Below, piece after piece: positions 21,382 to 23,083 of a stretch of 23,083 nt of DNA (positions are counted from its first letter, which is position 1; each line of letters begins with the position of its first letter). The position numbers and the translations under genes were made by a program. This DNA is from Frankiales bacterium (GTDB taxonomy: Bacteria; Actinomycetota; Actinomycetes; Mycobacteriales; SCTD01): positions 1-23,083 of the forward strand of contig JAOPWI010000309.1 in the NCBI GenBank assembly GCA_025965755.1, read 5' to 3'. The notes beneath the pieces were generated by a model. That model was not told where the DNA came from. It searched no databases and saw only the letters and a program-made list of their open reading frames with translations.

Positions 21382-21759
21382 GTGGCGGACATGGAGAAGC
21401 ACAAGAGGTTGTCGTCGGCGGAGCGGGAGAAGCTCGGCGCCCGCCTGGAGAAGGCGTACGCCAAGGGCGTCAGCATCGCCGCGCTGGCCGAGGAGCAGGG
21501 CACCAGCGCCGGGCGCGTGCGGCTGATCCTGCTCGAGCGCGGCGTGACGCTGCGCCCGCGCGGGGGCAACACCCGCAAGCCCGATCCGGAGCGCCAGAAG
21601 AGGGCGAAGTCCATCGCCAGCGAGTACGCCTCCGGCGCCTCGCTGTCCCAGCTGGCGGCCAACCACAACATCAGCGCGTCCACGGCACGCGGCCTGGTGC
21701 TGGCAGCCGGCGGAGCCCTGCGCGCGCGCGGCGGGTCCAAGGCGGCGTCCAAGGGCTGA
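21382..21759 (+). CDS. Tandem helix-turn-helix small protein
   Basis: The 125-residue product is two copies of one HTH module. Residues 15-62 and 71-118 align over 48 positions without gaps, about 18 of them identical; both contain a Y-A-x-G-x-S turn, a putative recognition helix and end in LRxRGG (57-62 and 113-118). Single-module relatives of about 70 residues (EREKL...LRGRGGxTR) are widespread in Streptomyces and relatives as uncharacterised HTH proteins. The basic C-terminus (RARGGSKAASKG) would suit DNA binding. The start is the GTG at 21382 because TACCGT lies exactly 7 bases upstream. It is followed after 8 bases by argA, so co-transcription is likely. The role is unknown; a small DNA-binding regulator or nucleoid-associated protein is the best guess. 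Confidence 0.82.
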   Translation: MADMEKHKRLSSAEREKLGARLEKAYAKGVSIAALAEEQGTSAGRVRLILLERGVTLRPRGGNTRKPDPERQKRAKSIASEYASGASLSQLAANHNISASTARGLVLAAGGALRARGGSKAASKG

Positions 21760-21767
21760 GCGCCTTC

Positions 21768-22304
21768 GTGACACCGACCATCGAGGTCCGGCGTGCCCGC
21801 ACGTCCGACGTGCCCGGCGTGCGCGCGCTCGTCGACCGCTACTCGCCCGACCGGCGGCTGCTGGCGAAGGCGACCGTCACGCTGTACGAGGACGTGCAGG
21901 AGTTCTTCGTCGCGGTGGAGGCGGCCGAGGACGGGGCCGAGACGGTCGTCGGGTGCGGCGCCCTGCACGTGCTGTGGGCGGACCTCGCCGAGGTGCGCAC
22001 CCTCGCGGTCGCCCCGTCGCTGCGGGGCACCGGTGTGGGCGGCCACCTCCTGGAGCGGCTGCTCGAGCAGGCCCGCGACCTCGGCGTGCGACGGGTGTTC
22101 TGCCTGACGTTCGAGACCGCGTTCTTCGGCCGGCACGGCTTCCAGCCGGTGTCGCAGGTGCTCGTCGACAGCGGCGTGCACGAGGAGTTGCTGCAGTCGC
22201 TGGACGAGGGCGTCGCGGAGTTCCTCGATCTGGCCCGCGTGCGGCCCAACACTCTGGGCAACACCCGCATGCTCTGCGTTCTCGCCCCCGACCCGAGCTC
22301 CTAG
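21768..22304 (+). CDS. argA: N-acetylglutamate synthase, ArgA type (GNAT family)
   Basis: The 178-residue product is a GNAT acetyltransferase with the acetyl-CoA loop RGTGVGGHLL (86-95) after strand 4 (EVRTLAV). Its full pattern (RRARTSDVP, VTLYEDVQEFFVA, VGCGALHVLWADLAEVRTLAV, RVFCLTFETAFFGRHGF, VAEFLDLARVRPNTLGNTRML) matches the short mycobacterial ArgA (Rv2747), which makes N-acetylglutamate for arginine synthesis. It lacks the kinase-like domain of E. coli ArgA, as expected for this class. The GTG at 21768 begins 8 bases after the HTH gene and has no strong ribosome-binding site, so coupling to the upstream gene is likely. Another GNAT activity is possible, but the conserved LGNTRML tail supports ArgA. 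Confidence 0.88.
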   Translation: MTPTIEVRRARTSDVPGVRALVDRYSPDRRLLAKATVTLYEDVQEFFVAVEAAEDGAETVVGCGALHVLWADLAEVRTLAVAPSLRGTGVGGHLLERLLEQARDLGVRRVFCLTFETAFFGRHGFQPVSQVLVDSGVHEELLQSLDEGVAEFLDLARVRPNTLGNTRMLCVLAPDPSS

Positions 22305-22338
22305 GCACCGGGGGCGGCCCGGTCCGCCACTCCACCGG

Positions 22339-22362
22339 CGGCGGGCATTGCCAAGCCCGCCG
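22339..22362. terminator. Hairpin after argA
   Basis: CGGCGGGC (22339-22346) pairs with GCCCGCCG (22355-22362); the loop ATTGCCAA itself contains TTG-C-CAA, making nearly the whole 24 bases palindromic. It starts 35 bases after the argA stop. A terminator is the simplest reading. Confidence 0.5.
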
Positions 22363-22426
22363 CACGGGTGGACAGTGCGACCCCGCATCGGGGGGTGCGC
22401 ACACAGGCCTGCCGGCCGGTGCGCGC

Positions 22427-22443
22427 AGGTCCCCGCGGGACCT
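22427..22443 (+). promoter_or_regulatory. Hairpin next to the ribosome-binding site of the last gene
   Basis: AGGTCCC (22427-22433) pairs with GGGACCT (22437-22443) around CGC. It ends one base before the G-run (22445-22450) that serves as ribosome-binding site for the ATG at 22456. The right-arm GGGACCT nearly repeats as GGGACCTG at 22448-22455, so an alternative pairing with the left arm could hide the site. Regulation is speculative. Confidence 0.3.
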
Positions 22444-22455
22444 TGGGGGGACCTG

Positions 22456-23083
22456 ATGCCGCCACGCAGGCGCAGGGACGCGCTGAACTTCTCGCCCGAT
22501 CCGCGCGGCCTGCTGCCGGCCGTCGGCGCGCCGGAGGACGCCGGCCCGTCGCACGCGTTCCGGGTGCAGCGCGGCGCCGACCTGGTCAACCTGCAGGTGC
22601 GGGCGTACGGGCTCGAGCTGGTCGCCGACGACGACGGCCCCGCGCTCGTGCCCGGCGACGCAGGCGGTCGGCTGGAGGTCGGCTTTCCGTTCCAGCACGT
22701 CGGCGAGCAGGCCTTCTACGAGGACGGCGACCCGGGCGGTCCCGGCACCGAGACGCCCGCCCCGCCGCCGGTGCGCGCCCTGGCGGCGTACGGCAGCCGG
22801 CTGGTCTTCGCGGTGCCGGCCGGCGAGCGGATCGCCTATGGCATCGAGGGAGTTCTCGACGCGATGGCGCGGCTCGCCCTGGTCGTGGTGCCCCTGGCGA
22901 CGCCCCGGCCACCGCTGCGGTGGGGCCCGCGCGAGCTGTCCGACGCGGTCGTGCTGCCCGGTGGCCTCGCCCTCGCTGCGTCCGCGGAGGGCCTGGGCCT
23001 GACCCGCGTCGACACGGCGTTCGCCGGCCCGGCCTGGAGCACGCGTGAGCTGCTCCGGGCCGGGGCGCACGTGCGGGCGGCGC
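22456..23083 (+). CDS. Uncharacterised protein (partial, runs off the window)
   Basis: An open frame from the ATG at 22456 continues without stop to the window end (at least 209 codons). The start has a strong G-rich ribosome-binding site (GGGGGGA, about 5 bases before ATG). The product begins MPPRRRRDALNFSPDPRGLLP and goes on as alternating strands and turns (FRVQRGADLVNLQVRAYGLELV, LEVGFPFQHVGEQAFYED, RALAAYGSRLVFAVPAGERIAYG, GILDAMARLALVVVP-like) with an acidic Pro/Gly-rich linker near residues 90-103. No signal peptide, membrane helix or catalytic motif is visible. I do not recognise the family. Codon use (third-position G/C) matches the neighbours, so it is a real gene. Confidence 0.78.
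   Translation, partial: MPPRRRRDALNFSPDPRGLLPAVGAPEDAGPSHAFRVQRGADLVNLQVRAYGLELVADDDGPALVPGDAGGRLEVGFPFQHVGEQAFYEDGDPGGPGTETPAPPPVRALAAYGSRLVFAVPAGERIAYGIEGVLDAMARLALVVVPLATPRPPLRWGPRELSDAVVLPGGLALAASAEGLGLTRVDTAFAGPAWSTRELLRAGAHVRAA

Noticed and set aside
22339..22362. Attachment site or origin-like palindrome
   Set aside because: It is a single GC-rich palindrome just after a stop codon with no integrase or replication gene. A terminator explains it.
1..23083. CRISPR array, prophage, insertion sequence, tRNA or rRNA
   Set aside because: No regularly spaced repeats, integrase or transposase motifs, or tRNA/rRNA signatures were seen on either strand.

Overview
The window is very GC-rich, densely packed DNA with the codon use, gene families and start-site architecture of a high-GC actinobacterium. 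No 16S, tRNA or other taxonomic marker is present, so the genus cannot be read from it. I see no rRNA, tRNA, CRISPR array, insertion sequence or phage gene. The theme is acyl-CoA catabolism: three paired acyl-CoA dehydrogenases, an SDR, a FadD ligase, an acetoacetyl-CoA ligase, a thiolase-like/DUF35 pair, a diiron protein and an aldehyde dehydrogenase tail.

Layout. 1-127 is the 3' end of an aldehyde dehydrogenase, followed by a strong terminator hairpin. 124-629 holds a small RanBP2-type zinc-finger ORF that runs out of frame into the C-terminal remnant of an enoyl-CoA hydratase. 630-2826 is an MBL-fold hydrolase convergent with an MFS transporter. 2881-6241 (+) is a TetR regulator, a ferritin-like diiron protein (ATGA overlap), then, past a 21-bp hairpin, a cysteine-less thiolase-like protein overlapping a DUF35 zinc-ribbon/OB protein. 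6312-11757 (-) is two acyl-CoA dehydrogenase pairs flanking an SDR. 11854-13836 (-) is acetoacetyl-CoA ligase. 13901-20476 (+) is a bifunctional chorismate mutase/prephenate dehydratase, a FadD ligase, an amidase and a third dehydrogenase pair. 20477-21262 (-) is PPK2. 21382-23083 (+) is a tandem-HTH protein, an ArgA-type N-acetylglutamate synthase and a partial unknown gene.

How the parts fit (inference). FadD would activate an acid to its CoA ester. The three two-subunit dehydrogenases and the SDR would supply alpha,beta-dehydrogenation and hydroxyacyl oxidation. The thiolase-like/DUF35 pair resembles the Ltp2-ChsH2(DUF35) retro-aldolase used to cleave steroid side chains. The diiron protein could add an oxygen-dependent step, and acetoacetyl-CoA ligase would recover acetoacetate. 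The substrate is not shown by the sequence; branched, cyclic or isoprenoid acids are reasonable guesses. No complete enoyl-CoA hydratase or classical Cys-thiolase is present, so any pathway needs enzymes encoded elsewhere.

The most distinctive non-coding signal is a recurring start architecture: a -10-like hexamer (TANNNT or CANNNT) followed by 6-7 bases and then the start codon. It is seen at seven genes and is typical of leaderless mRNAs. At two successive junctions (pheA-like/fadD-like and fadD-like/amidase) the upstream stop codon itself forms the first three bases of that hexamer, with an identical 10-nt gap.
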